Shown here piece after piece: positions 1 through 6,313 of a stretch of 10,011 bases of DNA (the first letter of the stretch is position 1; each line of letters starts with the position of its first letter). The position numbers and the translations under genes are program-made. A model generated the notes under the pieces. That model was not told the DNA's origin, did not search any database, and worked only from the letters and a program-made list of their open reading frames with translations. The stretch comes from an uncultured Oscillospiraceae bacterium (lineage in GTDB: Bacteria > Bacillota > Clostridia > Oscillospirales > Acutalibacteraceae): NCBI GenBank assembly GCA_902496265.1, contig CABVAD010000025.1:1-10011 (forward strand), in the 5' to 3' direction.

Positions 1-654
1 TCTGGCAGTTTCGGCAGAAGCTCCGGCAGTAACCTTTGAGTGGGTTGCCGTAAGTCTATTATAATTATAAATCGCCGCAGATGTATTAGCTGCTCCGGAA
101 GTTGCAGTAATGGTGCAATCAGCCCCAATGATGACATATCTATGGGAATATATTCCTACAGACCATGAATTATATTCATCACCGGAGATTGCGTCCCCGG
201 CCTCTATAGTTAAACTGCCGTTTCCGGTAAATGTTAGGTTTCTGCCGAAACTGTCATTATATATACCGTAACTGCTGATATCAGAAGTTCCCAAATGTCC
301 GTAAATAGCATTTGTTCCAATCAGATTGATATTCAGGCTTGCATTGGAATCGTCGTCGGCATAGTAAATTCCTGCGGAATCTGTACCCAAGCCATTCCTA
401 AAACTATAAATACCTGTGATATTGACATTATTTAATGTCAGCGTTTTTGAAGTCGGCTCATAAGATACCTTGCCACCCTCACCGCAGTTGATGCCGGGTC
501 CTGTAATATTGTCTTTATTTTCGCTGGTCACCTCCACACCACCGACCCACAGGTTGTATTTTGTTTCCTCGGCGCGCAATGTGATAGAATGTAGAGCACA
601 CACCATACAAAGGCAAACAAGAACACTTAAAATGCCGATAATTCTTTTTCTCAT
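1..654 (-). CDS. Secreted repeat-rich surface protein, 3' end missing (window edge)
   Basis: Translated on the minus strand from ATG at 654-652, the frame stays open for 218 codons to the window edge, so the C-terminus is missing. An AAAGGGG ribosome binding site lies at 663-669, 8 bases before the ATG. Residues 1-28 look like a Sec signal peptide: basic MRKR, a long hydrophobic stretch, then LRA before EE. No lipobox is seen. The mature part begins with YNLWVGGVEVTSEN and VSYEPTSKTLTLNNVNITG. This opening is common in large clostridial surface proteins with a parallel beta-helix or carbohydrate-binding (Cthe_2159-like) fold. Short units around 'GIY' recur (residues 95, 130, 168; 'AIY' at 194), alternating with strand-like LNINLIG, LTFTGNGSLTIEAG and CTITATSG. 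This fits a stacked beta-solenoid. The exact family and ligand are not certain. It is divergent from the LytTR/kinase pair, which suggests that pair controls it. Confidence 0.85.
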   Translation of the reverse strand, partial: MRKRIIGILSVLVCLCMVCALHSITLRAEETKYNLWVGGVEVTSENKDNITGPGINCGEGGKVSYEPTSKTLTLNNVNITGIYSFRNGLGTDSAGIYYADDDSNASLNINLIGTNAIYGHLGTSDISSYGIYNDSFGRNLTFTGNGSLTIEAGDAISGDEYNSWSVGIYSHRYVIIGADCTITATSGAANTSAAIYNYNRLTATHSKVTAGASAETAR

Positions 655-698
655 TGATTTTTCCCCTTTTCAATTTTTTTACGAATTATTATTGCTTT

Positions 699-727
699 AG
701 TATACTATATCTATGAGCAAAAAACCG
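699..727 (-). promoter_or_regulatory. Probable promoter of the surface-protein gene, weak -35
   Basis: On the minus strand a near-consensus -10, TATACT, occupies 704-699. At 17 bp spacing the -35 position (727-722) reads CGGTTT, far from TTGACA. The predicted start of transcription, near 692, gives a leader of about 38 bases. A good -10 with a poor -35 is typical of activator-dependent promoters, and a direct repeat lies 6 bases further upstream. No start site has been measured, so this is inferred from sequence only. Confidence 0.55.
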
Positions 728-733
728 TCTTCG

Positions 734-764
734 GTGCGAAATGTTGTCTTTTTAGCGTGAAATG
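734..764 (-). promoter_or_regulatory. Candidate LytTR binding site: two direct repeats, 21 bp period
   Basis: Read on the minus strand, CATTTCACGC (764-755) and CATTTCGCAC (743-734) match at 8 of 10 positions and start exactly 21 bp apart. LytTR regulators such as AgrA, ComE and VirR bind two imperfect 9-10 bp direct repeats on one DNA face, about two helical turns apart, just upstream of a weak -35. This pair ends 6 bp before the weak -35 of the divergent surface gene. Starting one base earlier, the half-sites (ACATTTCGC, GCATTTCAC) resemble the AgrA consensus only partly. A further AgrA-like 9-mer, ACAGTTTTG (773-765), abuts the distal copy. The assignment is inferred from layout and the neighbouring LytTR gene. 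Confidence 0.5.
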
Positions 765-777
765 CAAAACTGTGAGG

Positions 778-806
778 TTGAAAAAGATACAAAAATAAAG
801 TAGAAT
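778..806 (+). promoter_or_regulatory. Sigma-A-type promoter of the response regulator/kinase operon
   Basis: TTGAAA at 778-783 and TAGAAT at 801-806 are separated by exactly 17 bp, a good match to the vegetative sigma-A promoter. The coding start at 836 follows after a leader of about 20-25 bases that includes the G-rich ribosome binding site at 823-830. The LytTR-like repeats end 13 bp upstream of the -35, so the same protein could also affect its own operon. Confidence 0.6.
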
Positions 807-835
807 GTAAATGGGTAATTATAAGGGGGGATTTT

Positions 836-1549
836 ATGATAAGAATTGCCGTATGTGATGACAGTCCGGAATTTTTGCTGCAGACCATAGGTATGGTTGA
901 AAGCTGGTCGGAGCAATGCAGAACTCCGACAGAAATATACCGTTTTGATAACGGCGACGCATTGCTCGCAAAAAATGCCGTCACCCATATGGATATTATC
1001 TTTTTGGATATTATTATGCCGCTGCAAAGCGGTATAGATACCGCAAAAGAGCTGCGGCAGAGTGACAATGCCGTAAAAATTATTTTCCTTACTTCCTCCC
1101 CGGAATTTGCTCTGGAGTCCTATGAGGTGAAGGCACAGGGCTATCTGCTCAAGCCCGTCACCTATGAAAAAATTAAGGAAACCCTTGATGAATGCAGTCA
1201 CAGCCTTGAGACGGAAGCGGAAAATATACTTTTAAAAACCGCCTTTGGGTATCAAAAGCTGTATTTTCACGATATTGAATATGCCGAGGCGCAAAACAAA
1301 AGGGTTGTTTTTTATCTAAGGACAGGGAAAACAGTTGAAGCGGCAGAGTCCCTTCATTCTCTGGAAGGCAGACTCTGCATAAATGACGGCTTTTTCAAAT
1401 GCCACCGCAGCTATCTTGTTTACATTCCCAATGTGGATCATTTCAGTATGACCGAGATAACTACAAAATCCGGGCGCAGTATCCCGATTGCAAGAGGTTA
1501 CGGCAAAGCGTTCAAAGATGCCTACTTTGCACTTGTTTTTAAAGATTAA
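836..1549 (+). CDS. LytTR-family response regulator (AgrA-like)
   Basis: A 237-residue cytoplasmic DNA-binding response regulator. The receiver domain spans about residues 1-120, with the acidic pair D8/D9 (CDDS), the predicted phosphate acceptor D58 in FLDIIMP, the conserved T86 (FLTSS) and K106 (LLKP). A LytTR DNA-binding domain follows from about residue 130 to 233, with the typical FFKCHRSYLVYIPNV stretch at 186-200. The length matches AgrA/VirR-type regulators. The start is supported by a strong AAGGGGGG ribosome binding site 5 bases before ATG. The sensor kinase begins 15 bases downstream, so the two are almost certainly one operon and a cognate pair. The family activates promoters with two direct repeats about 21 bp apart, and such a repeat lies in the upstream intergenic region. 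The target genes are inferred, most probably the divergent surface-protein gene. Confidence 0.95.
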   Translation: MIRIAVCDDSPEFLLQTIGMVESWSEQCRTPTEIYRFDNGDALLAKNAVTHMDIIFLDIIMPLQSGIDTAKELRQSDNAVKIIFLTSSPEFALESYEVKAQGYLLKPVTYEKIKETLDECSHSLETEAENILLKTAFGYQKLYFHDIEYAEAQNKRVVFYLRTGKTVEAAESLHSLEGRLCINDGFFKCHRSYLVYIPNVDHFSMTEITTKSGRSIPIARGYGKAFKDAYFALVFKD

Positions 1550-1564
1550 GAAAGGAAAAACCGT

Positions 1565-2833
1565 ATGATTAACAGCGTCTTGAAACTTCTGCATCACGCG
1601 GTCACGCTTTTGTTCGGCGTGTATATATCCGCCGCCTTTCTCGGCATACGGATGAGCCGTAAAAATATCGCCGTTCTGTGCGGGTTTTCCGCCGCTGTCG
1701 GTGTGGTTTCCACTCTCTCCTTTATCTTTTTCGGAGAAGCTTTTACCGCGCAGGTATATCCGCTTATCATTCATCTGCCGCTGATCCTTTTTCTGACATT
1801 GTACTATAAATACACGGCGCTTCGTTCCACACTTTCGGTACTGACTGCATATCTTTGCTGTCAAATCAGCAAATGGGCAGGGCTTGCTATGCTTAGTATC
1901 ACAGAGAATGAGTGGGTATATTACAGTGTTCGGATTGTTACAACTATTGTTGTTTTTGCAATACTGATCCGATATGTGTCAAATGCAGCCGCGCAGTTGA
2001 TACAAAAGCCGAAGGAGGCATTGCTGATTTTTGCGATTTTACCCTTTACCTATTACTTTTTTGATTATGCAACGGGTGTTTACACCGAACTGATTTATTC
2101 AGGCAAAAAAGTGGTTTCCGAATTTCTCGGTTTTGCCCTCTCAATCGCTTATCTTTTGTTTTTGCTGGTATATTTCAAGCAATACGAGGAAAAGCGGGAA
2201 GTGGAACATCGAAGCCGTCTTCTGGAAATGCAACAGGTACAATCTAAAAAGGAAATTGAAGCCCAAAAGCGTTCTGCCTATGCCGTTTCACTTCTGCGCC
2301 ATGATATGCGTCATTTTTGTGCCACGATTTCCGCTTATATTGATAGCGGCGAATGTGATAAGGCAAAGGAGTATATCAGCGGGATTATTTCCTATGTGGA
2401 CGAAACCGCCATGCATAAATTCTGTAAAAATGAGATTGTGAATATGATTCTTTCCTCCTACGAAAATGTGATGGAAGAAAACCGGATTGATTTTAAGTAT
2501 TCCATTTGTATCCCGGAGCAACTTCCTGTTTCGGATGTAGATCTGACCTCTATCCTGTCCAACGCGCTGGAAAATGCGATTAATGCAGTGCTCCCGATGG
2601 AAACCGAAAAGCGGCATATTACACTTCATTTACGAACGGACGATGGCAAACTGCTGATTTCCCTCAAAAACACCTTTGCGGAAAAACCGGTTTTCACGGA
2701 CGGGATACCGAACAGTAGTAAAGAAGGTCACGGCTTTGGTACGCAGAGTATCCGCTATGTCACAGAAAAGCTGAACGGCAACTGCCAGTTCTCGGTGAAG
2801 GACGATTGGTTTATACTTAGAGTCGTATTATAA
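1565..2833 (+). CDS. GHKL sensor histidine kinase (AgrC/VirS-like)
   Basis: A 422-residue membrane sensor kinase, the likely partner of the preceding LytTR regulator. The N-terminal 205 residues are very hydrophobic, with about seven probable helices (roughly 10-27, 35-57, 66-81, 87-110, 121-137, 152-168, 185-204). A charged linker (208-240) resembles a coiled coil. The phosphorylation site is H246 in LLRHDMRH, the motif seen in Agr-type (HPK10) kinases. The ATPase domain has its N-box at SNALENAINA (N333, N337) and a G-box at GHGFGTQSI (388-396). It ends at residue 422 without extra domains. AAAGGA just before the ATG serves as ribosome binding site. Kinases of this group often sense peptides, but no AgrB/AgrD-like peptide genes are visible, so the signal is unknown. 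Confidence 0.93.
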   Translation: MINSVLKLLHHAVTLLFGVYISAAFLGIRMSRKNIAVLCGFSAAVGVVSTLSFIFFGEAFTAQVYPLIIHLPLILFLTLYYKYTALRSTLSVLTAYLCCQISKWAGLAMLSITENEWVYYSVRIVTTIVVFAILIRYVSNAAAQLIQKPKEALLIFAILPFTYYFFDYATGVYTELIYSGKKVVSEFLGFALSIAYLLFLLVYFKQYEEKREVEHRSRLLEMQQVQSKKEIEAQKRSAYAVSLLRHDMRHFCATISAYIDSGECDKAKEYISGIISYVDETAMHKFCKNEIVNMILSSYENVMEENRIDFKYSICIPEQLPVSDVDLTSILSNALENAINAVLPMETEKRHITLHLRTDDGKLLISLKNTFAEKPVFTDGIPNSSKEGHGFGTQSIRYVTEKLNGNCQFSVKDDWFILRVVL

Positions 2834-2847
2834 TCAAATGTACAGAT

Positions 2848-2886
2848 AAAAAATGAGCGTACCCATCCTTTAGGTGAGTACGCTCA
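2848..2886 (-). terminator. Rho-independent terminator closing the leftward operon
   Basis: TGAGCGTAC (2854-2862) pairs perfectly with GTACGCTCA (2878-2886). CA/TG pairing can extend the stem after one mismatch, leaving a 9-base loop. On the minus strand the stem is followed directly by TTTTTT (2853-2848), giving a canonical terminator 25 bases after the plsC stop codon. In the plus direction it lies 20 bases after the kinase stop, but the following bases (ATGTCATATTTC) are only weakly T-rich, so plus-strand termination is less certain. It sits between convergent transcription units. Confidence 0.85.
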
Positions 2887-2911
2887 ATGTCATATTTCGG
2901 AGTAATAACAA

Positions 2912-3736
2912 TCAGGAGACGGTTCTTATCTCGGCAAGTGCCGATTTCATCTCGCCGTAAATTCTGTCGCCTAGCTCAACGGTCGGCATATCCTTATATT
3001 CCTCGGGCGTGATAACGCTTAATACCCTGAATTCTATATCGGTATGGCGAAGAAACATACGCTTCGGTATTGACCGCGTGTTGTTAATCACGCACACGAC
3101 AATCGGCACGTTCGCCTTATAGGCGATTTTAAGCGAGCCGTTTCTAAGCGGCAGAAGCTCGCAGGATTTGCTTACATAGCCCTCGGGGAAAAGGCCTACC
3201 GACGCCTTATCCTCCTTTAAAAGCCGCGCCGCCTCAATAATGGTTTTTATTGCCTCGCGGTTGTTTTCGCGGTCGATAGGCAGGCTGTGAAGTCCGTGCA
3301 TTGCCTTGCCGATAAGCGGCATTGTTTTATAAATCTCCTTTTTTCCGATAAAGCCGATTTCATACTTCGGAAAAACCGACAGAATCATAACAGGGTCAAG
3401 GTCGTGCTGGTGGTTGCAGACAAATAACATTCTGCCGTTTTCGGGTACTTTTTCCACGCCGCTTGCGTTAACACTTACCCTTACAAGCTTCATTAAAAGC
3501 GGGATTGTAAGGTTCACCCAAGCCCTGAACGCCGCCCCGTTTTTTACCGGTCGGTCGGTTCTGATGGTAAGAATCCACAAAACGGTGATAAGTATATGAA
3601 GAATTGCAAAGCCGAGAAAAAAGGCAACGAAAAGCAATGGAACCAGCCACCACGAATAAGAGTGCCTTAAAATCTCAAAAAAATTGTCAAGAATGGGTAT
3701 CAGCGCCGCACTTGCCACAAGATATACATAAAACAT
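2912..3736 (-). CDS. plsC: 1-acyl-glycerol-3-phosphate acyltransferase (PlsC family)
   Basis: A 274-residue membrane-bound acyltransferase that probably transfers an acyl chain to lysophosphatidic acid, giving phosphatidic acid for phospholipid synthesis. The catalytic block NHQHDLD (108-114) supplies the HX4D motif (H109, D114). GKKEIYKTMPLIG (131-143) is the second block, and GLFPEGYVSKS (181-191) is the FPEG substrate-binding block, with a Y where many relatives have T. Residues 28-58 form one or two membrane helices and residues 1-20 a shorter hydrophobic part. The length is slightly above the usual 200-250 because of this N-terminal extension. AGGGG 8 bases before the ATG overlaps the stop of the upstream 59-aa gene, suggesting coupled translation. 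It is the last gene before the terminator. The exact acyl donor and acceptor cannot be read from the sequence. Confidence 0.9.
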   Translation of the reverse strand: MFYVYLVASAALIPILDNFFEILRHSYSWWLVPLLFVAFFLGFAILHILITVLWILTIRTDRPVKNGAAFRAWVNLTIPLLMKLVRVSVNASGVEKVPENGRMLFVCNHQHDLDPVMILSVFPKYEIGFIGKKEIYKTMPLIGKAMHGLHSLPIDRENNREAIKTIIEAARLLKEDKASVGLFPEGYVSKSCELLPLRNGSLKIAYKANVPIVVCVINNTRSIPKRMFLRHTDIEFRVLSVITPEEYKDMPTVELGDRIYGEMKSALAEIRTVS

Positions 3737-3747
3737 AGTATTTACCC

Positions 3748-3927
3748 CTAATTCTGTTTTCTTACAATGCCGTATTCGTCGTACAAATCGAAGTACGGGC
3801 AGTTATAGGTCTGTGACGAAAGAAATTTCTGCATTTCGTCCTCGTCTAAACTTACCTCGCAGTACATACAGTCGCTTTCCTCATCATATACATAGTTAGC
3901 ACAGCTTTCACACGCCGTCTTTTTCAT
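3748..3927 (-). CDS. Small Cys-rich protein, DUF6472-like (59 aa)
   Basis: A 59-residue acidic protein starting MKKTACESCANYVYDEE and ending EYGIVRKQN. Five cysteines (C6, C9, C20, C23, C43) form CxxC-x10-CxxC-x19-C, which suggests a small metal-binding (zinc-ribbon-like) domain. The CESCANYVYDEE and CPYF...DEYGIVRKQ ends are like the clostridial DUF6472 family, recognised from memory; its function is unknown. AAGGAG lies about 10 bases before the ATG, inside the end of the upstream gene, which it overlaps by 20 bases. plsC begins 11 bases after its TAG. Overlap, good ribosome binding site and intact coding support a real gene. No signal peptide or membrane helix is present, so it is probably cytoplasmic. 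A role cannot be assigned. Confidence 0.85.
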   Translation of the reverse strand: MKKTACESCANYVYDEESDCMYCEVSLDEDEMQKFLSSQTYNCPYFDLYDEYGIVRKQN

Positions 3928-4744
3928 TCTTCAGCTTCTCCTTTTTATCCGCGAAGCGTTCAAAAACAGCCTTATAGCGTCCGCTCTTAAGGTTCGGGAA
4001 GGCTTTGAAAATACGCTTATGAACAAATCCGCGGCTTTCAAACTGACGCTTATACTCCGCCGCCTTTTTCTCATACTCCGCCTTTAACTCCTCAAGACGG
4101 GGCTTGCTTTCCTCCACAAGCTCGCCGCCCTTTTCCTTTGCGGCAATCGCGGTATCACTTATGTTTTCGCCGATTTTATCCGAAATCGCCTTAAGCGCCC
4201 TTTCGGCTTCAAGCATTGCGTTCAGCTTTTTAGGCAGTCTTGCAAGTGCGGTAACGGTAATTACAAGGTCGGCGGCAAAAAGCGCAAGGCAGACCGCCAT
4301 AAGGGTTATCCCCAATGCAAAGGGAGTTTTTTTAATAAGCATAAATACAAACGGGTGTACGGCGCCTACGACAAACGCCGCCGCCAACCCCCAGAGTATT
4401 GTAAATTCAAGACATATGTAGCCCTTTACGTTAAAGGGCTTGTCGGAATAATCCCACCATTTGTCGTGAAAGAATTTTTCCAGTATCCAGCCTGTCGCGT
4501 ATTCGAGGGCGGTCGTAAGTCCCGCGGAGCCTAAAAACAGCAAAATGAGATTAGACCTAAGCCCCCATAAAAGGGTTACGACAACAATCATACCCACTCC
4601 GTAAATAGGGCAGACAGGGCCGTTTAAAAAGCCGCGGTTTACGAATTTTCCCTTATGCACCGCCGCGAACGCCACCTCGGCGCACCAGCCTAAAAAGGCG
4701 TAAACAAGGAAAATCCAAACAGCCTGATATAAATTTTCGGGCAT
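3908..4744 (-). CDS. PF06541-type membrane protein ('putative ABC transporter permease', CmpB)
   Basis: A 278-residue integral membrane protein. The first 170 residues contain about five hydrophobic segments (7-29, 45-61, 65-86, 108-132, 143-168). Between them are motifs typical of this family: AFLGWCAEV, GKFVNRGFLNGPVCPIYG (32-49) and EYATGWILEKFFHDKWWDYS (81-100). The remaining 100 residues (171-278) are strongly charged and rich in E, K and A, probably a cytoplasmic coiled coil; many family members lack such a long tail. Databases call the family a type IV ABC transporter permease, but no ATPase or binding protein is present here, so transport is not supported by context. AAAGGAG lies 9 bases before the ATG. 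It follows the LCP gene by 26 bases and overlaps the 59-aa gene by 20, within an envelope-related set. Confidence 0.85.
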   Translation of the reverse strand: MPENLYQAVWIFLVYAFLGWCAEVAFAAVHKGKFVNRGFLNGPVCPIYGVGMIVVVTLLWGLRSNLILLFLGSAGLTTALEYATGWILEKFFHDKWWDYSDKPFNVKGYICLEFTILWGLAAAFVVGAVHPFVFMLIKKTPFALGITLMAVCLALFAADLVITVTALARLPKKLNAMLEAERALKAISDKIGENISDTAIAAKEKGGELVEESKPRLEELKAEYEKKAAEYKRQFESRGFVHKRIFKAFPNLKSGRYKAVFERFADKKEKLKNEKDGV

Positions 4745-4770
4745 AAGCTTCTTCTCCTTTAAGACCGTTA

Positions 4771-6291
4771 TTACGCTTCGGCGGGCGGGGTATCGGCTTC
4801 AGAGGAGCTTTCGGGCGGCTCGGGCGTTACGGGAGACTCTGTACTGCCGGACGGTGAAGAGCTGTCGGACGGCGCTGACTCGGAAGAATCCGTAGAGCTT
4901 GACGGAAGTGAGGTGCTTGTATTATCGGAGCTTTCGTTCTCAGATACCGTGCTGTCGGTGGACGATGTATGCGAACTGCCGCTTGATGAGCTTACCTTTG
5001 ATGAAGAAGAGGAGGAGGACGGAGCTTTGCTTGAGGACGGCTTGCTTGACGAGGAATACCTGTCAGCGTACCAGTCATTTTTCTCTATACCGTTTGTCTC
5101 CATATATTCCTCGGGGGTTATATCGTCATAAATAAAGGCTTTTATTATTTTACCCGCGTAATTCAGGTCGTAATAAATGCAGGAGCCGACGCCGCTGATA
5201 CTCTTTGAGCCCATCTGATATTCGGTAAGCGGAACGCGGGTCTGCTCAAAGGTGGGGGAAGAGAGCAGAATATTAACCGCAAGGCTCATAATCTGGGAAT
5301 AGGACAGCGAAGTTTCGCTGCACGGAATAAGAGCCTTTGCAAGCTTTACATACTGTGTTTTGCTTAAAGTAACCGCCTTGTTGAAAAGCTGTTCCATAAC
5401 ATAGCGCTGGCGGTCGGTTCTGCCAAAGTCATCATTCGTTCCCTCAATATTCGCGGCGTGCCTTATTCTCGCATACGCCACCGCCTGAACGCCGTTGAGG
5501 TGCTGAAAGCCCGCTTTTCTGATATAATATTTTGAAGGATCAAGCCCCATATAACCGCATTGCTCCCCAATCATACCGTTTATTCCCCAGTTGACCTGTC
5601 TGCCGTATTCATAGCCGTAAACATCAAGCTCGCCCTCGGCAAGGGTGACGTCAATTCCGCCTACGGCGTCTATTATATCCGCCATACCGTAGAAATTGAC
5701 CGTCGCGTATTCCGAAATATCAAGCTCGAATATTGTGTTGAGGGTTTTAATTGCAAGCTCGGGACCGCCCTTTGAATAGGCACTGTTTATCTTTGCATAG
5801 GTGGTTTTGCCGTTGTAGGTTATTGGAACTAAGCTGTCGCGCATTACCGAGATAACCTTTACCTTTTTAGTCTCGTTGTTAAGACTCAGTATCATTATAC
5901 TGTCCGAAAGTCCCTTGAATGAATCGACCTTGCGCGAGTCAATTCCGAACAGGGCGACGTTTGTTATCTTCTTGTCGATAACGCTTTCAAAGCCCAAATC
6001 CTCGGGATTTCCCGTTATATTATTATAATTGTAATCAAACACCTTTAAAAGCACTCCGACGGTCACCGCCAGAGCGGTAACAAGGGATACGGCGCTTATC
6101 ATAACCGCCTTTTGCCATTTTTGGCGGCGGCTCCACCATTTTGTAAAGCGGTTTCCCCTTTTCTTCTTGGCAAAGTGCCTGCCCTTAAATCCGGAGTCGC
6201 TTACAATATCCTCGAAATTCTCTTCAACAGAAGATGAAGAGGAGTAAATATCGTCCCCTAAAAACTCAAATAAATCGTTATTGTTTTCCAT
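4771..6291 (-). CDS. LCP (LytR-CpsA-Psr) family wall-glycopolymer transferase with Ser-rich tail
   Basis: LCP proteins move undecaprenyl-linked glycopolymers (teichoic acid, capsule or similar) onto peptidoglycan at the outer membrane face. From ATG at 6291, the 506-residue product has a cytoplasmic acidic then basic N-terminus (KKKRGNR, KWWSRRQKWQK), one membrane helix (62-82), and an external LCP domain from about 108 to 310. Conserved features include NVALFGIDSR (111-120), SDSIMI (129-134), SVMRDS (148-153), AKINSAYSKGGP (167-177), ATVNF and DAVGGIDV, AYARIRH (272-278) and GRTDRQR (290-296), which supply the family Asp/Arg phosphate-binding residues. Residues 413-500 are Ser/Pro/Thr-rich. 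A GTG two codons upstream (6297) keeps the frame open, but AGGTG (6301-6297) lies properly spaced before ATG 6291 and overlaps that GTG, so I chose 6291. rsmI is 22 bases upstream. The polymer transferred is unknown. Confidence 0.92.
   Translation of the reverse strand: MENNNDLFEFLGDDIYSSSSSVEENFEDIVSDSGFKGRHFAKKKRGNRFTKWWSRRQKWQKAVMISAVSLVTALAVTVGVLLKVFDYNYNNITGNPEDLGFESVIDKKITNVALFGIDSRKVDSFKGLSDSIMILSLNNETKKVKVISVMRDSLVPITYNGKTTYAKINSAYSKGGPELAIKTLNTIFELDISEYATVNFYGMADIIDAVGGIDVTLAEGELDVYGYEYGRQVNWGINGMIGEQCGYMGLDPSKYYIRKAGFQHLNGVQAVAYARIRHAANIEGTNDDFGRTDRQRYVMEQLFNKAVTLSKTQYVKLAKALIPCSETSLSYSQIMSLAVNILLSSPTFEQTRVPLTEYQMGSKSISGVGSCIYYDLNYAGKIIKAFIYDDITPEEYMETNGIEKNDWYADRYSSSSKPSSSKAPSSSSSSSKVSSSSGSSHTSSTDSTVSENESSDNTSTSLPSSSTDSSESAPSDSSSPSGSTESPVTPEPPESSSEADTPPAEA
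4801..5055 (-). repeat. Low-complexity Ser-rich coding segment (LCP C-terminal tail)
   Basis: This part of the LCP gene encodes runs of serine with scattered Lys, Pro, Thr, Asp and Glu. 44 of the last 94 residues of the protein are Ser. The first half is Ser/Lys (SSSSKPSSSKAP), the second Ser/Asp/Glu/Pro, so charge shifts from basic to acidic towards the C-terminus. At DNA level there are short imperfect repeats of GAGGACGG near 5010-5040 but no exact tandem array. Such segments are usually flexible, wall-spanning or glycosylated linkers. This is a description of composition, not a mobile or structural DNA repeat. Confidence 0.8.
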
Positions 6292-6296
6292 ACCCA

Positions 6297-6301
6297 CACC
6301 T
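6297..6301 (-). promoter_or_regulatory. Ribosome binding site that decides the LCP start
   Basis: On the minus strand AGGTG occupies 6301-6297, followed by 5 bases and then ATG at 6291. The in-frame GTG at 6297 would itself be part of this site and has no other Shine-Dalgarno sequence before it, so initiation at ATG 6291 is preferred. Confidence 0.6.
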
Positions 6302-6313
6302 GTTCTTTAAAAT

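Noticed and set aside
470..700. Plus-strand open frame of 76 codons
   Set aside because: It lies opposite the signal peptide and first domain of the minus-strand surface protein, has no ribosome binding site and has no recognisable protein features.
714..761. Possible 15-residue plus-strand peptide (MSKKPSSVRNVVFLA) that might be an Agr-like signal
   Set aside because: No ribosome binding site, no processing-gene partner, no AgrD-like Cys or charged tail; it covers the promoter and repeat region of the divergent gene.
752..1201. Minus-strand frames overlapping the response regulator start
   Set aside because: They are shadows of the LytTR regulator; their composition is not protein-like and one would cross the strong plus promoter and ribosome binding site.
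1316..1864. 182-codon minus-strand frame across the regulator/kinase junction
   Set aside because: Both genes beneath it have clear conserved motifs in the plus direction; this frame has none.
4420..4440. Perfect 9-bp inverted repeat with a 3-base loop (AGCCCTTTA/TAAAGGGCT)
   Set aside because: It lies inside the PF06541 coding sequence (KPFNVKGY) with no T-tract on either side, so it is not a terminator and may be chance.
6297..6297. GTG at 6297 as LCP start
   Set aside because: The only Shine-Dalgarno-like sequence overlaps this codon and is correctly spaced for ATG 6291 instead.
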